Below are positions 7,518-16,971 of a DNA stretch of 43,943 nucleotides, piece after piece. The translations under genes and the position numbers were made by a program. Position 1 is the stretch's first letter; every line of letters begins with the position of its first letter. The notes below the pieces were generated by a model that made no database searches, was not told the DNA's origin, and saw only the letters and a list, made by a program, of their open reading frames with translations. The stretch lies in IMG/VR virus record IMGVR_UViG_3300044699_000050, positions 1 to 43,943 of that record. One strand, written 5' to 3'. Source of the stretch: a virus.

Positions 7518-9480
7518 GTTTCTCTCTCAGATACTTGAGCCTCTGTTGCTCGGCTTCGGTTAGCGGTGCGTTTGCTGGCGGTGCGGCCTGCGCTTTGGTT
7601 GGCATTGGCGATTGCGGCGTCTCGCGCTTGGGCGGGGCTTCCTCTTTTCCAGTGAAATTGCTATGCAGTCTCTTCTGTGCCTTGGGCACCGCGCGCTGCT
7701 CTGCTTCCATCTCATTGGTCAATGTCTTAACCGCTGAGATAATGTCGCCATGTGAGAATCCTGCATCGAGGATCTCTCGCGCATGCTCTTGGTCTGCGAC
7801 ATGGACCTGACCGCCGCCGATGGTGCGCGCATAGGTATTTACGAAGCCATTGATGGCACCCTTGAGTGCACGTAGTTGCGGGCTGGCAGTGCGGCTCAAC
7901 GCGGCCTCATAGAGATCATTGACCGACTTAACGTTGGTACGCTTGAGCTCATCTGATGCTTGCAACACAAGCGGCCCGATTTCCTTGACTGTCTCAATGC
8001 CAAGCTCGACTCCACCAGCACGTGTGCCGATGGCGCGTTGTGCGGCGTTCTGGCCAAATACCTCTGACATCCTAGCGACGAATTCTTTGCCATTGATTCC
8101 CTGCGCTTGGGCCATAGATGCAGCTTCGCTCAGTACTGCGGCACGATCGGCCTTGGAAAGGCCCGCTGTCGCGCGGAAATCGCCATTCAGAGAACGATCC
8201 GCTGCGAAGTGGATGCCAGCCTTTGTCAGCGTCAACGGCCCGCCACCTGCCGCAGACCGCGGCGGCGGCTTCGTATAGTCACCCTTGAACTGCAGGACGT
8301 CATCCGCTATTTGCGCCTGATCTTTTCTGGATTTCGCAAAGTCTGAAATATTGAAGTTGCCCTTTGCAATGGCCCTTATCCGATCGGCGTATTCCGGCGT
8401 AAGCGTAGCCAGGAACTCTTCACCGCGCAGATAGGGCTTTTCCTGCGTCACGCCTGACAGTGTCGGCGAGCCGCCAACCTTAGGCTTGTCAGCCGGCCCG
8501 CCCGGAATCGGCGTCAGACGCTTGCCGCCTTCTTCCCACTGGTAGCCCGCCGGGGGCTTCATGTACTGCTCTTTGCCCGCTGTGGTGCCGCCGGTGTTAC
8601 CCTTATCCGCTGGCCCCCCCGGGATTGGCTCGAGCGCCGACCCACCGTCGACGTAACGGTATCCTGCGGGGGCCTTCTCCAGCTTAACGCCCGCCGCAGT
8701 CTGCCCACCGTTGCGCGTCTGCGCCTTAATATCGGCCTGATTTAACCGCACATCGGCCTGATCGAGCCGTCTGTCGGTCTGCTTCAGGCGCGTCTGTTGA
8801 ATTGGATTGTCGAGCTCGGCCTTCTTGCGTATCTCACGCTCGCGGCTCGTCTCCATCGCCTGTTTCGCTTGATCTGGCGTGGGCACGTTGGCCTTGAGTT
8901 GCGCGATCTCGGCGTCGGTGTAGCCGGCCTGCTTGAGCGCGCCGCTCTTCTCGCGCTGGTCGATCTCATCAAGCCACGCATCGCGAAAGCCTTGACCGGC
9001 AACATCCGGCGCGGCGCCTTGGTCCACTAGCCCCTGATGGCGCGCCAATGCCGCAGTCGTGAACTCGCGGGAGATTTCGTGCATGTTTGCAATGCGCAAC
9101 TTCTCTTCTCTTTGCTGCAACACCTTTTCTTGCGCTTCTCTGTAATCATGTAGCTGCTGCAGATTCTCCTCGCGCACTGCCATTTGGCGCGTCAGATGCC
9201 CCTCGCGTGCCGCACCCATAGCGAATTCCGGGCTGATGGCGCCAAGGCGCTGGATCGTCTCCGGCGTAGGGGCTCCCGTCTTCGGATCGAATGCGCCGGG
9301 GCTATTGAAGACGTCGCGCAGCTTCACGCGGTTCTCACGCGCGAGCTGCTGGTCGGCGAAGTCGGCCTGCGTCATCTGATGCCCGAGCGCGAGCTGGCGC
9401 AGCTGAAGCCCCTGCAGCGGGCTCATGACGCCGGTTTGTATGGGCTGGATTCCTCCAGCGATCATCGGATCAAGTGGCAT
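7507..9480 (-). CDS. Large internal virion protein with duplicated PAGY/IPGGPADK segment
   Basis: A 657-residue protein, mostly helical with long Gln/Arg/Glu stretches (residues about 40-270). It contains two copies of a segment running from PAGY through GG to PIPGGPADK. Such segments occur in internal or injected proteins of podoviruses. The C-terminal half is helical and ends in a basic tail. It is probably packaged in the head and ejected with the DNA; this is inferred from composition, size and position. Confidence 0.65.
   Translation of the reverse strand: MPLDPMIAGGIQPIQTGVMSPLQGLQLRQLALGHQMTQADFADQQLARENRVKLRDVFNSPGAFDPKTGAPTPETIQRLGAISPEFAMGAAREGHLTRQMAVREENLQQLHDYREAQEKVLQQREEKLRIANMHEISREFTTAALARHQGLVDQGAAPDVAGQGFRDAWLDEIDQREKSGALKQAGYTDAEIAQLKANVPTPDQAKQAMETSREREIRKKAELDNPIQQTRLKQTDRRLDQADVRLNQADIKAQTRNGGQTAAGVKLEKAPAGYRYVDGGSALEPIPGGPADKGNTGGTTAGKEQYMKPPAGYQWEEGGKRLTPIPGGPADKPKVGGSPTLSGVTQEKPYLRGEEFLATLTPEYADRIRAIAKGNFNISDFAKSRKDQAQIADDVLQFKGDYTKPPPRSAAGGGPLTLTKAGIHFAADRSLNGDFRATAGLSKADRAAVLSEAASMAQAQGINGKEFVARMSEVFGQNAAQRAIGTRAGGVELGIETVKEIGPLVLQASDELKRTNVKSVNDLYEAALSRTASPQLRALKGAINGFVNTYARTIGGGQVHVADQEHAREILDAGFSHGDIISAVKTLTNEMEAEQRAVPKAQKRLHSNFTGKEEAPPKRETPQSPMPTKAQAAPPANAPLTEAEQQRLKYLREKHGR
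8487..8685 (-). repeat. Duplicated 25-residue protein segment
   Basis: Two in-frame copies, at about 8487-8565 and 8607-8685, encode PAGY(Q/R)...GG...L.PIPGGPADK. They lie in the Gly/Pro-rich linker of the large internal protein. The copies differ at many positions, so the duplication is old. Confidence 0.75.
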
Positions 9481-9482
9481 AT

Positions 9483-10226
9483 TTACATGCTCCCACTGTA
9501 TCCGCCGCCACCGCCACCGCCACCGCCACTGCCAAAGAGCGACTGTTGCTGATTCATCATTTGGTTCTGCTGATAGTTATTCCAGCCGTTCACCGCGCCG
9601 CCTGCCAAGCTGTTGAACGCGCCCATGATGCCGCCCGCCTGCGCGTCGCCTATGCCTTGCGCCGTGTGACCCATCATCCCAGCCATGTTCGTTCCGACGC
9701 CAGCGAGCGCATTCGCCGCCCCGGCACCGACCCCTACGCCGCCGGCGAACTTGTTATAGGTATCGTTCTGCCAGTTGCGGAACTGATTCGCAGCGTTCCA
9801 ATATTCGTTGCTGGCCGCGCCTTGTGTGTAGTTCGCCAGGTTCTTCAGGGTCTCAGGCGCGTAGTAGTTGCCTCGTGCCGCCGCGCTCTTGTTTAGCGCG
9901 TCCGTGCCTTGGCTCAGGTTCCACTGGTAGGCGGGCGACTCATGGAAGTCCTGCAGGGTGAATTGCCGCGTCAGAGGCGCATTGGGGTTGAATCCGGTTG
10001 CCCTGTAGCCTCGACCATTATCCCAATCCCCGATGCCGAGCCCCTGCTGGAGCGCAGTCATGTTCTGCACGCCGAAGTTGCGGTACGGATCGAGCTCGCC
10101 CTTGTTGGCGTTGTACATATCGCCCTGCAGACGCAGAGCGTCCTTTCCAGCGCTCGCCTGCTTGTTGGCCGACATCTGCGATCCGATCATGCCAGCAACG
10201 CCTACACCTACCGCGACCCAACTCAT
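9483..10226 (-). CDS. DNA-transfer/ejection protein (P22 gp7-like position)
   Basis: A 247-residue protein with a hydrophobic N-terminus (VAVGVGVAGMIGSQ), a central Tyr/Asn-rich part, a Gly/Ala/Met hydrophobic stretch around residues 165-215, and a run of nine or so glycines near the end. This pattern is common in small ejection proteins that meet the cell envelope. The poly-Gly run gives the GCC/ACC simple repeat at about 9500-9535. Its start overlaps the stop of the cupin-like gene (ATGA). Confidence 0.6.
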   Translation of the reverse strand: MSWVAVGVGVAGMIGSQMSANKQASAGKDALRLQGDMYNANKGELDPYRNFGVQNMTALQQGLGIGDWDNGRGYRATGFNPNAPLTRQFTLQDFHESPAYQWNLSQGTDALNKSAAARGNYYAPETLKNLANYTQGAASNEYWNAANQFRNWQNDTYNKFAGGVGVGAGAANALAGVGTNMAGMMGHTAQGIGDAQAGGIMGAFNSLAGGAVNGWNNYQQNQMMNQQQSLFGSGGGGGGGGGYSGSM

Positions 10227-10649
10227 GTCAACTCCTTAGTCTTCAATTTATTGCGCTCATCGAATAACGCCGTCTTGTCTGGATATGTCAATTCCCGCTC
10301 CAGAGCCTTTAGGTTGCGCTTCTTCGATCTGTGGACCGTCAGACAGATCGAGTCCTCCAGGGCCAATACGGCCCGTTGGTCCCGGGCGCGCTCACAATGA
10401 TCGTTCCAGCCTCGTATTCCTTGACGCCGTCATCCGTGGTCACGGCTATACGCCCTTCGCCACGATGTAGAAATGCTCTTTTCGGTGCACTTTGCCAACA
10501 ATTAGCGTGTCTTTAGGGCGAAACAGCACGCGCGCATACATGCCGTCTGCAAAATAGTGCTCAGTCTCGAGCTCCACCTGCGGCATGGTCGACATGACAG
10601 CCTGCAGGCTCTCGATAGTTCCCCGTGAAACAATCGTGTCACCATTCAT
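10223..10649 (-). CDS. Cupin-like protein, split by frame shifts
   Basis: The 67 N-terminal residues contain VGKVHRKEHFYIVAKG, the His/Glu metal-site strand pattern of cupins. Translation past 10446 in other frames continues with IAVTTDDGVKEYEAGT and then a Leu/Glu/Lys tail, so the gene runs to a TGA at 10223-10225 that overlaps the next start. Two single-base errors, near 10446 and 10375, explain the break. Its role in the phage is unknown; it lies among tail and internal protein genes. Confidence 0.6.
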
Positions 10650-11926
10650 AGCGCAATCATGTATTCAAAATAGCTACCGGCCATCACTGAGGTCGATATG
10701 GCATCTGAGGCGTTTTGCGCCCATTGCAGGCTAAAGGGCAGTGTTGAGCCTGTGTCGTTGACGATGACGGCCTCGATCTGGAGGCAACCGCCACCGCCTG
10801 CGCCGAGAATCGAGGTCTGTATGCCAACGTTGGTATTGTTCGCGAAGGTCGGCGTGGCGCTTCCAGGCGGGATTCGACCAATGCAGATCGCGCTTTGCTG
10901 CCTAAACTTACGCCGCCGGCGTACAAGCTGGTACTGAAAGTCAGCCGCCGCTGCCGTGCTGTAAAAGATCATGCCGCGAGCGCGGTACGTGGAGCCATTG
11001 AACATATTGAAGATCAGCGCTGAGTCATCTGCCAGCGTGGAGTTATTCGCCCGGCTCTCGGTTGTCCCCTTCGATGCCATCGTCCAGATCTCATTCGCCC
11101 ACCTAAGCCCGATGGCCTGCGTCGAATCGACCTGTAGGAGCTGCCCGTGCGCGCCAACCGGCAAGCGCGTGTTGCTGGTCGAATAGGCGAATATGTCGCC
11201 TTTGGTCGTGAGCGGCGTTGATCCAGCGGCGACAGTAGTCCAGACAAGCCCCGTGGCCTGAGACGATGCAACCGTGAGAATCTGGCCCTCAGTGCCCACC
11301 GGCAGGCGCGTATCACTGGTCGAATAGACGTAGACATCGCCCTTGGTCGTGAGCGGGGATGAGCCCGCGGCGGTTGTCCCGGGGGTAGACCATGTCAGTC
11401 CCGTAGCCGTCCCGGAGGACACCGTCAAGACCTGTCCGTCTGTCCCGACAGGCAGGCGATCATTGACTGTACTGAAGGTGTATACATCGCCCTTCGTGGT
11501 CAGCGGCGAGAATGAAATCGTGGACCACTGCAAGAACGTCGTCTGACTGGTGTTGACCGTCAAGAACTGGCCCTGCGTCCCGATCGGCAGGCGCGTATCG
11601 TTCGCGGCGTTGCGCGTGTAGAGATCGCCTTGGGCAATCAGGGGCGGCGGGATTGGAACCGATGTGAAAGCGCTGCCGCTCCACGTGATCCAGACATCGG
11701 GATTGACCGACTGCAGAAACACCATCTTGCCCAGATCGGTATCAAAGTACGGCATACCCGACCAGCGGCCCGGCATGGTGCTGGTTGGCCTGGACGCCGT
11801 TGGACCGCTACGCGTGCCGTTAAACGATACCTGCCCTACAACCGTAAAATAGGCCTCATAGTCGCTGCGCGCATCTACGAGCGGCGTCTGTGGCTTTTGT
11901 ATGTTGGGGCCGGCGATTAGGGCCAT
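10646..11926 (-). CDS. Repeat-containing tail fibre protein
   Basis: A 426-residue protein. Four tandem repeats of about 45 residues fill positions 94-283, each with the theme PLTTKGD-x-YSTxxTRLPVG followed by GQ-LTV and ATGL-W. Such shaft repeats occur in phage fibres. The remaining C-terminal part is beta-rich and may be the receptor-binding tip. The N-terminus may attach to the tail. It starts two bases after the small ORF at 11929-12078 and is separated from the other fibre by internal-protein genes, giving the phage two appendage candidates. Confidence 0.75.
   Translation of the reverse strand: MALIAGPNIQKPQTPLVDARSDYEAYFTVVGQVSFNGTRSGPTASRPTSTMPGRWSGMPYFDTDLGKMVFLQSVNPDVWITWSGSAFTSVPIPPPLIAQGDLYTRNAANDTRLPIGTQGQFLTVNTSQTTFLQWSTISFSPLTTKGDVYTFSTVNDRLPVGTDGQVLTVSSGTATGLTWSTPGTTAAGSSPLTTKGDVYVYSTSDTRLPVGTEGQILTVASSQATGLVWTTVAAGSTPLTTKGDIFAYSTSNTRLPVGAHGQLLQVDSTQAIGLRWANEIWTMASKGTTESRANNSTLADDSALIFNMFNGSTYRARGMIFYSTAAAADFQYQLVRRRRKFRQQSAICIGRIPPGSATPTFANNTNVGIQTSILGAGGGGCLQIEAVIVNDTGSTLPFSLQWAQNASDAISTSVMAGSYFEYMIAL
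11078..11647 (-). repeat. Four in-frame fibre-shaft repeats
   Basis: Four units of about 135-150 bases. The second, third and fourth share TTKGD, RLPVG and GQ motifs almost unchanged; the first is more diverged (IAQGD, RLPIG). Repeat-number change by recombination could alter fibre length. Confidence 0.8.
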
Positions 11927-11928
11927 GC

Positions 11929-12078
11929 TTATGCTATAGTTCTATGCAGACGCGGGATCCCCCGTAGCCGGCATGTATCAGCGCAAGGCGGGAACAACTC
12001 TGAGCGGGACGACTGGAGACAGGATCGTCGGGAGCCCAAGAGGATGCTGACTGAAGCGGCTACGGCTTGCGTCTTCAT
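11929..12078 (-). CDS. Small ORF between stabilisation protein and fibre
   Basis: A 49-residue frame whose ATG overlaps the gp10-like stop (TAATG) and whose TAA ends just before the fibre start. The N-terminus MKTQAVAASVSILLG looks like a signal or lipoprotein start. The rest is Arg/Cys-rich and may be out of frame after an indel near 12035. It may be a small envelope protein or simply the fibre leader. Confidence 0.4.
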   Translation of the reverse strand: MKTQAVAASVSILLGSRRSCLQSSRSELFPPCADTCRLRGIPRLHRTIA

Positions 12079-13511
12079 TAGAATGGGGCGTTGGTCATCT
12101 CTGCACTTGCGCCCGTAATCACGCGCTTGACCGGATCGGTGATGCGAAGCTTGAGCACCCAATCTCGAGCCGCGCCGAGATTGCGCCAGATGAGCCGGTG
12201 CGTGAACTCGCCCAGCTTGCCCATGCTGGCGTAGCCCACCGAAGTAAAGGTGTTGCCGCCGTCCTTACTGACCAGTAGGTCACATACCGGGTTGACGCCT
12301 TGTCCGCTGACCGTGCCGACGCCCGACTCGATATCGATTTGCAGCTGCGAGATCCCGATATATTTGTCGTCATTCCAGATGTGCTTGGATATGACTTCCA
12401 TCGGCAGGGGATCGGTGCCGTCTAGATATAGCCCTTCAGTCAGCGCGTAGAGGTTACCAGTGGTGCGATCCGAGACGATCTGCTGACCGACGAAGTTGGC
12501 GAACTTGGTGCCTAGGAAGTTAGTCCCGTTCGATGCCTGCCACTCGGACCACACGCCCGAGAGCCCGTCATAGCACCACGCCTGCGCGTCGCCTATGAAG
12601 TTGATGAGGTACATCGGATGCCCTGCCACGCTGAAGCCAAAGCCCTTAGCATCGACCACAGACATATACCGGCTGATGATGCCGTCAATGTCCACGTCGC
12701 TGATCTTCTTCAGCGAGAAGCCTTGCATGCGGGCGATGGTGAGGTTCCCCGTGCGATCCTGAAACAGCGCCACCAGCGAGTTATCGAACTGCGAGATCGA
12801 CCACGGCGCGGCCAGGCCGAACTGCTGCGCGGCTCCCGGAATCTTGGAAAATGGGAAATCTGGCGAGCCCGTGTCCTGCCAAAACTCGGTGTAGACATCG
12901 CCGAACAGGTTCAATACCAAGTGGTCGACAATGCCCCCGCGCAGGTTGCCAGAGCCGCTTCCCGCGAAGCCGATCTGGATAGCCGGCCATACGGTCGGAT
13001 CGATCGATGGCGAGATCTGCGAGAGCTGAAATTGCCGCCCGTTGCTCGCGGTGACGATAAAGTAGCCGTCCAGCCATGTGACGGTGCGCGGCGCGGTCGT
13101 GAAGTTGCCGTCCGTGATCTGCGTCAACGTCGTGGTGACCATGTTGTAGACGTAGCCAAAGAAGCCGTCCACGATCACCAGATAGGTACCATCGTCGGCC
13201 ATCGAGATATCGCCGAGCGTGGTCGAGAGCGTCCCGAGCGTGGTCACATTGCCGCTGTTATCGGCAGAGTACAGCGTGCTCGCCTGCACGAAGAAGAGCA
13301 GCGGCGTCGTGAGCGTATTGACGGCCCACATGCCGCGCGTTGGGCTACTGCCGGTCGAGGTAACGAAATCCTGCAGGCCTGGACGGCCGATCAGAGAGAA
13401 CGCGGTGCGATCGTCCTCCTGGCGGCGCTCGACGTAGCAATTGATGCGCCGCTGTGCGGTGATAGCTGGTGACGCCGATTTTGTGCCGACGCCAAAGAGC
13501 TGCACCCTCAA
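12078..13511 (-). CDS. P22 gp10-like tail accessory (DNA stabilisation) protein
   Basis: A 477-residue protein that begins with MRVQLFG, then a RINCYVERR segment and a GRPGLQDF strand around residue 50. This is the start pattern of the P22 gp10 family. The body is WD-like beta structure with many Gly-Asp turns. In P22, gp10 follows gp4 on the portal, closes the head and holds the DNA before the needle and spikes attach. The neighbouring gp4-like gene supports this. The 3' end overlaps the next small ORF. Confidence 0.85.
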   Translation of the reverse strand: MRVQLFGVGTKSASPAITAQRRINCYVERRQEDDRTAFSLIGRPGLQDFVTSTGSSPTRGMWAVNTLTTPLLFFVQASTLYSADNSGNVTTLGTLSTTLGDISMADDGTYLVIVDGFFGYVYNMVTTTLTQITDGNFTTAPRTVTWLDGYFIVTASNGRQFQLSQISPSIDPTVWPAIQIGFAGSGSGNLRGGIVDHLVLNLFGDVYTEFWQDTGSPDFPFSKIPGAAQQFGLAAPWSISQFDNSLVALFQDRTGNLTIARMQGFSLKKISDVDIDGIISRYMSVVDAKGFGFSVAGHPMYLINFIGDAQAWCYDGLSGVWSEWQASNGTNFLGTKFANFVGQQIVSDRTTGNLYALTEGLYLDGTDPLPMEVISKHIWNDDKYIGISQLQIDIESGVGTVSGQGVNPVCDLLVSKDGGNTFTSVGYASMGKLGEFTHRLIWRNLGAARDWVLKLRITDPVKRVITGASAEMTNAPF

Positions 13512-13891
13512 CGCCTGCGCCCTTTGCCGCTTTCAATCCATCGCTGATATGCCGCGTCTTGCTGAGCCTTCTGCAGCCGGTAAATCTTCTGGTATTCCTC
13601 TGGCGTGACGCGGCGCGTGGGATCGTTGCCGAGCCCTTGTAGCGCTTGTAGCGGACTTGTGCCCCCAGCCTGCGCCGGGTAGCCGCCGGTGCCGCCTAGG
13701 TCTGGATCCATGCGCAGCGCGCGCTCGGTCTGCCCCGAAGCCCCGCCTGCGGCCATCATCATGGGCATCTGATCGAAGTAGTTCTGCGCCTGATCCTGTG
13801 GCATGCCCTGCACCATTTGCATGTACTGCATATAGCGGCGCATGGCCTCGGGGTCGTTCATCATCGAAAGTGGCATTCCGGGCGTGTTCAA
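13508..13891 (-). CDS. Met/Gln-rich small virion-region protein
   Basis: A 127-residue protein. The N-terminal 55 residues are extremely rich in Met, Gln and Tyr; the C-terminus is a charged helix ending in KGRRR. It overlaps genes on both sides by four bases, between the gp4-like and gp10-like genes. No family is recognised. The position suggests a tail-assembly or minor virion role. Confidence 0.6.
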   Translation of the reverse strand: MNTPGMPLSMMNDPEAMRRYMQYMQMVQGMPQDQAQNYFDQMPMMMAAGGASGQTERALRMDPDLGGTGGYPAQAGGTSPLQALQGLGNDPTRRVTPEEYQKIYRLQKAQQDAAYQRWIESGKGRRR

Positions 13892-14626
13892 TTGCGTGGA
13901 TTCCCATCGCTGTAAACGTTGTAGGTCGCATAAGACCGGCTCACGATCGCGTCATCGTAGGGCGCAATAATCTCGTCCATGTTCGTGCGCTTGAGGTTCG
14001 CCTTGGCGTCACTCGCATTGTTGATCAGCGCGCTCAACTGTTGCGTATTGAGCAGACAAGGCCAACCTGCACCCATGAGCTCGACGGCCAGATTCAGCAC
14101 GTAGGCACGCTCATAGCCGGGCGGCATGGATAGCGTCTGCGTCAGCGTCGAGAACGTCACCTGATTGAGCGTAGACGTGAAGAAGACCGTATAGGAGAGC
14201 AGCGGAATCGGAAGATGTTGATGACGCCATTCGGGAACGTGCGGTAGTACCACAGCGTCGTCGGAATCTGGCTCGTGATCAGCTTGTTGCCGATATCGTC
14301 CCACTCGGGCTGGGCGATCACGTTCATCTTATAGTCAAGATTGTTGCGTCGCGCACCCGTGCCGTGATGATTTCAAACGGACGCACGAGGTTAATGTCGG
14401 GCGTGCCGCTCTGCCCAATCGTATAACTCTGCTGCCCGATGATCAGCGAGAACGATTCCTCTTGCGTCACGTAGGAGGTCAGGAATTCGCCACCGCTCCA
14501 CGAGTCGAGCATTGCATTGAACGTATCGAGCGCAGCGCCAGCATCGGACGCGCTCAACACCTCGGTGAACCCAAGATAGCCTAATGCGCGAGCTGAGCGC
14601 GTGAGGATATCGGCTGCAGTGGTCAC
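13888..14626 (-). CDS. P22 gp4-like head-completion protein, one frame shift
   Basis: Two frames (14324-14626 and 13888-14304) read as one protein of about 245 residues with a break near 14310. The N-terminus has the gp4 pattern TRSARALGYLG, FNAMLDSW and a QQSYTIG strand. The C-terminal part has MPPGYERAYVLNLAVEL, a helix also typical of this family. In P22, gp4 binds below the portal and lengthens the channel. The short overlap with the next gene fits a compact late operon. Confidence 0.8.
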
Positions 14627-14668
14627 TGGACCGCTCCTTTAACCGGGTCTTTCAGATAGTTGTGGAAG

Positions 14669-16828
14669 TTACCCTTGCCATCCTTTGATGCCGTAATGCC
14701 CAATGCTGGCGTTTGGGTAAATCCACGCCTCGATTCCGAGCTCTTTCATGCGCCGCCCAAACACGCGATCTTCACCCCAGCGCAGCATTGGGCCTTCACC
14801 GCCCATCTGCGCACGCTCGCAGGTAAAGAATTCGGTATATACGCGATGCGGATTGGACGGGTCTGCGCCCTGATCCATATAGACGAGATCGGCAAACTTC
14901 TCTTTGTACTTCTCCAGCGCAGTGCGCGCCACGCGGATATAGCCGCCGGCGAGATAGTTTGCCTTGAGCACGGGCTCACCGTTGCTCATGATCACGCCTT
15001 CAGGGAAATGCTGGCCGTCGCGTTCCTGCAACTTGGGCTGTGCGGTCCAGATGTTCCAGCCGTTCTTTTGCGGATAGCTGCCCATGATGATCTCGAATGG
15101 CATCTGCAGCATGTTCACAAAGCTCTGCGAATCCCATTGCATGTCGCTATCGATCATGAACAGATCCGTAGCCGCCGGGTCTTCGAGAAACTTGTTCATG
15201 ATCGTGTTCTTGGCGCGATCGACGTAGGAATCGCCCGAGAGCTCCCAGAATTCATGCTCGATTCCAAGGCGCGTGAGCACCTGGACCGTAGCAGCCAGGC
15301 TCGCGATGTAGGGCGAGAAGCCGCGCATTTCATAGAAGGGCGTTGCAATGATCACCTTCTTACGCGGCGGGAAGTAGCGCGACTTGATGCGGTGATAGTT
15401 CACCCGCAAGTCTTGCCCCCATTGCCAGCGCACGGCAGGATCGTCGCTATGCAGCTGACTCTGCTGGCCAGCGTGCGAGCGCGTATGCGTCAGGTTCTCT
15501 TCGATGATCTTGATGTTCTCGCGCTGCAGGAGCTTAAGATAAACGTCGTAGTCGCACAGGCAACCTACGCTGTCGTCCCAGCCGCCCACATCGCGCAGTG
15601 CTTGCGCGCGGTACATGCCGGCGCCGAAGTAGTGGTTTCCGTACTGGAGCACTTGCAGCCATTGATCACGCGGCCGGTTCGTTGCGGCCGGGATCTTCCA
15701 AAAGAGATGATCTTTGCTCAGCTCAGCGCCATCCGCGTCAATGAAATCGGTGCGCGAGGCCACCATCTCGAGGAACGGATCGTCGTGAAACTCTTTCAGG
15801 CAGCGCGCCACAAAGGTCGGGTCGAGCAAGTCGTCAGCGCTGAAGGGCAGATAGAACTCGGTCTCGCACATGGCCAGCATGCGATTGTTGGCCGCGGCAA
15901 CGCCGATGTTCTCTTCGATCTTCTCGAATACCGTTCCAGGCGGCAGGATCTCGGCCAGCACATCGGCCGTGCCGTCGCTGCTCGCGTCGTCAATTACATG
16001 GAGCGCGCAAGGGACCGTTTGCGCCAAAACGCTATCAATCGACGCCTTGACATACTTCTCCATGTCGCGCACCGGAATGCCGATAGTGACGCATGCCTTG
16101 ACGGGAGTCGGCGGGAGAACGATCTTGTGCTTGGCATGGACCTTCTTGATGTCGGCAGCAAACAACTCCTCGCTATTGGGCTTCGGCGCGGTCAAGCGAT
16201 CGTCTGGCTGGGCGGCGTCCGCGAAGCGATAGGGCAGTATCCAGCCCTGATACTTCTGGAAAAAGCGCACAAACCACTCGAGATCGGAGCAGTGGAAAAA
16301 CTGCGGATCGAAGCCACCAATGGCCTTGTAGCATTCGCGCCGCATCAGCAGCGATGCGCCACCGATGGGGATGTTCTCCAGGCGCAACAGCGTGCGGATC
16401 CAGCCCTCTCGCGAGCGGTTGTGCGCGCGATAATGATACTGCTCATAGCCCGGCCGCTCACCCATCGGGCCAGACCAGGGCAAGCCCCAGGTGCAGCCGA
16501 TCCCCGGGTGCTCGTCCATCCAGGCCGCCTGCACCTCGAACTTGCGCTCCCAGATCCATTCGTCGGCCGATAGAACCGAGATGTAATCGCCGCTGGCGAG
16601 GCTCAGGGCGTGGTTGAGGCCGTGCGGGATGCCTCGGTTCTCAGGGAATCGGACATAGACCAGGCGTGAGTCGCCATAAGACTCGATCAGGCCTTTGATG
16701 TCCTCGGTCGATCCATCGTCTACGATGATCGCCTCCCAGTCCGGAATGGTCTGCGCGCGCACAGAATCGATCATCTTGCGCAGATACTCGGATTGGTTAA
16801 GAACCGACGTGCACACCGACACTTTCAT
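14669..16828 (-). CDS. Three-domain glycosyltransferase (tandem GT2-type)
   Basis: A 719-residue protein with three GT-A-like units in one chain. Unit 1 (1-235) has VDDGS at 36-40 and the acidic motif SADE at 87-90. Unit 2 (243-450) has IDDASSDG at 279-286 and SADD at 330-333. Unit 3 (about 490-719) starts KVIIATPFYE and has IDSDMQWD at 559-566. Such enzymes move sugars from nucleotide-sugar donors in the cytosol. It lies in the structural operon, between the small lysis-type membrane proteins and gp4. It could glycosylate virion proteins, or modify host glycans late in infection. The sugar operon on the other strand is a natural donor source; that link is inferred. Confidence 0.85.
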   Translation of the reverse strand: MKVSVCTSVLNQSEYLRKMIDSVRAQTIPDWEAIIVDDGSTEDIKGLIESYGDSRLVYVRFPENRGIPHGLNHALSLASGDYISVLSADEWIWERKFEVQAAWMDEHPGIGCTWGLPWSGPMGERPGYEQYHYRAHNRSREGWIRTLLRLENIPIGGASLLMRRECYKAIGGFDPQFFHCSDLEWFVRFFQKYQGWILPYRFADAAQPDDRLTAPKPNSEELFAADIKKVHAKHKIVLPPTPVKACVTIGIPVRDMEKYVKASIDSVLAQTVPCALHVIDDASSDGTADVLAEILPPGTVFEKIEENIGVAAANNRMLAMCETEFYLPFSADDLLDPTFVARCLKEFHDDPFLEMVASRTDFIDADGAELSKDHLFWKIPAATNRPRDQWLQVLQYGNHYFGAGMYRAQALRDVGGWDDSVGCLCDYDVYLKLLQRENIKIIEENLTHTRSHAGQQSQLHSDDPAVRWQWGQDLRVNYHRIKSRYFPPRKKVIIATPFYEMRGFSPYIASLAATVQVLTRLGIEHEFWELSGDSYVDRAKNTIMNKFLEDPAATDLFMIDSDMQWDSQSFVNMLQMPFEIIMGSYPQKNGWNIWTAQPKLQERDGQHFPEGVIMSNGEPVLKANYLAGGYIRVARTALEKYKEKFADLVYMDQGADPSNPHRVYTEFFTCERAQMGGEGPMLRWGEDRVFGRRMKELGIEAWIYPNASIGHYGIKGWQG

Positions 16829-16971
16829 TTATTCACCTCGCAATACCATACGTTAGATTGGAACCTGCACCACGCTGCAGGCGACATGGTCTTAACCAAA
16901 TGATTGGCAAAGGCCACGCCAGCCCACAGCAAAACCACTACGACCAGCACGATGATGTTCTTGCGCTTCAC
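16825..16971 (-). CDS. 48-residue membrane peptide
   Basis: A GTG start overlaps the previous stop (GTGA) and the TGA overlaps the glycosyltransferase start (ATGA). The product starts with a basic VKRKN and a strong hydrophobic helix IIVLVVVVLLWAGVAFA, followed by a short tail with two Cys. It could be a small spanin or other envelope protein. No family is recognised. Confidence 0.55.
   Translation of the reverse strand: MKRKNIIVLVVVVLLWAGVAFANHLVKTMSPAAWCRFQSNVWYCEVNK

Noticed and set aside
9495-9540. Repeated GCCACC units, possible simple-repeat locus
   Set aside because: They encode the poly-Gly run of the ejection protein on the minus strand; codon reuse explains the pattern.
12618-13472. 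A 284-codon plus-strand frame
   Set aside because: Opposite to the gp10-like gene; Arg/Asp-rich shadow product without a recognisable fold.
14660-16573. A 637-codon open frame on the plus strand
   Set aside because: It is antisense to the glycosyltransferase, whose motifs and coupled start and stop are convincing; the plus-strand product is a His/Arg/Leu-rich shadow.
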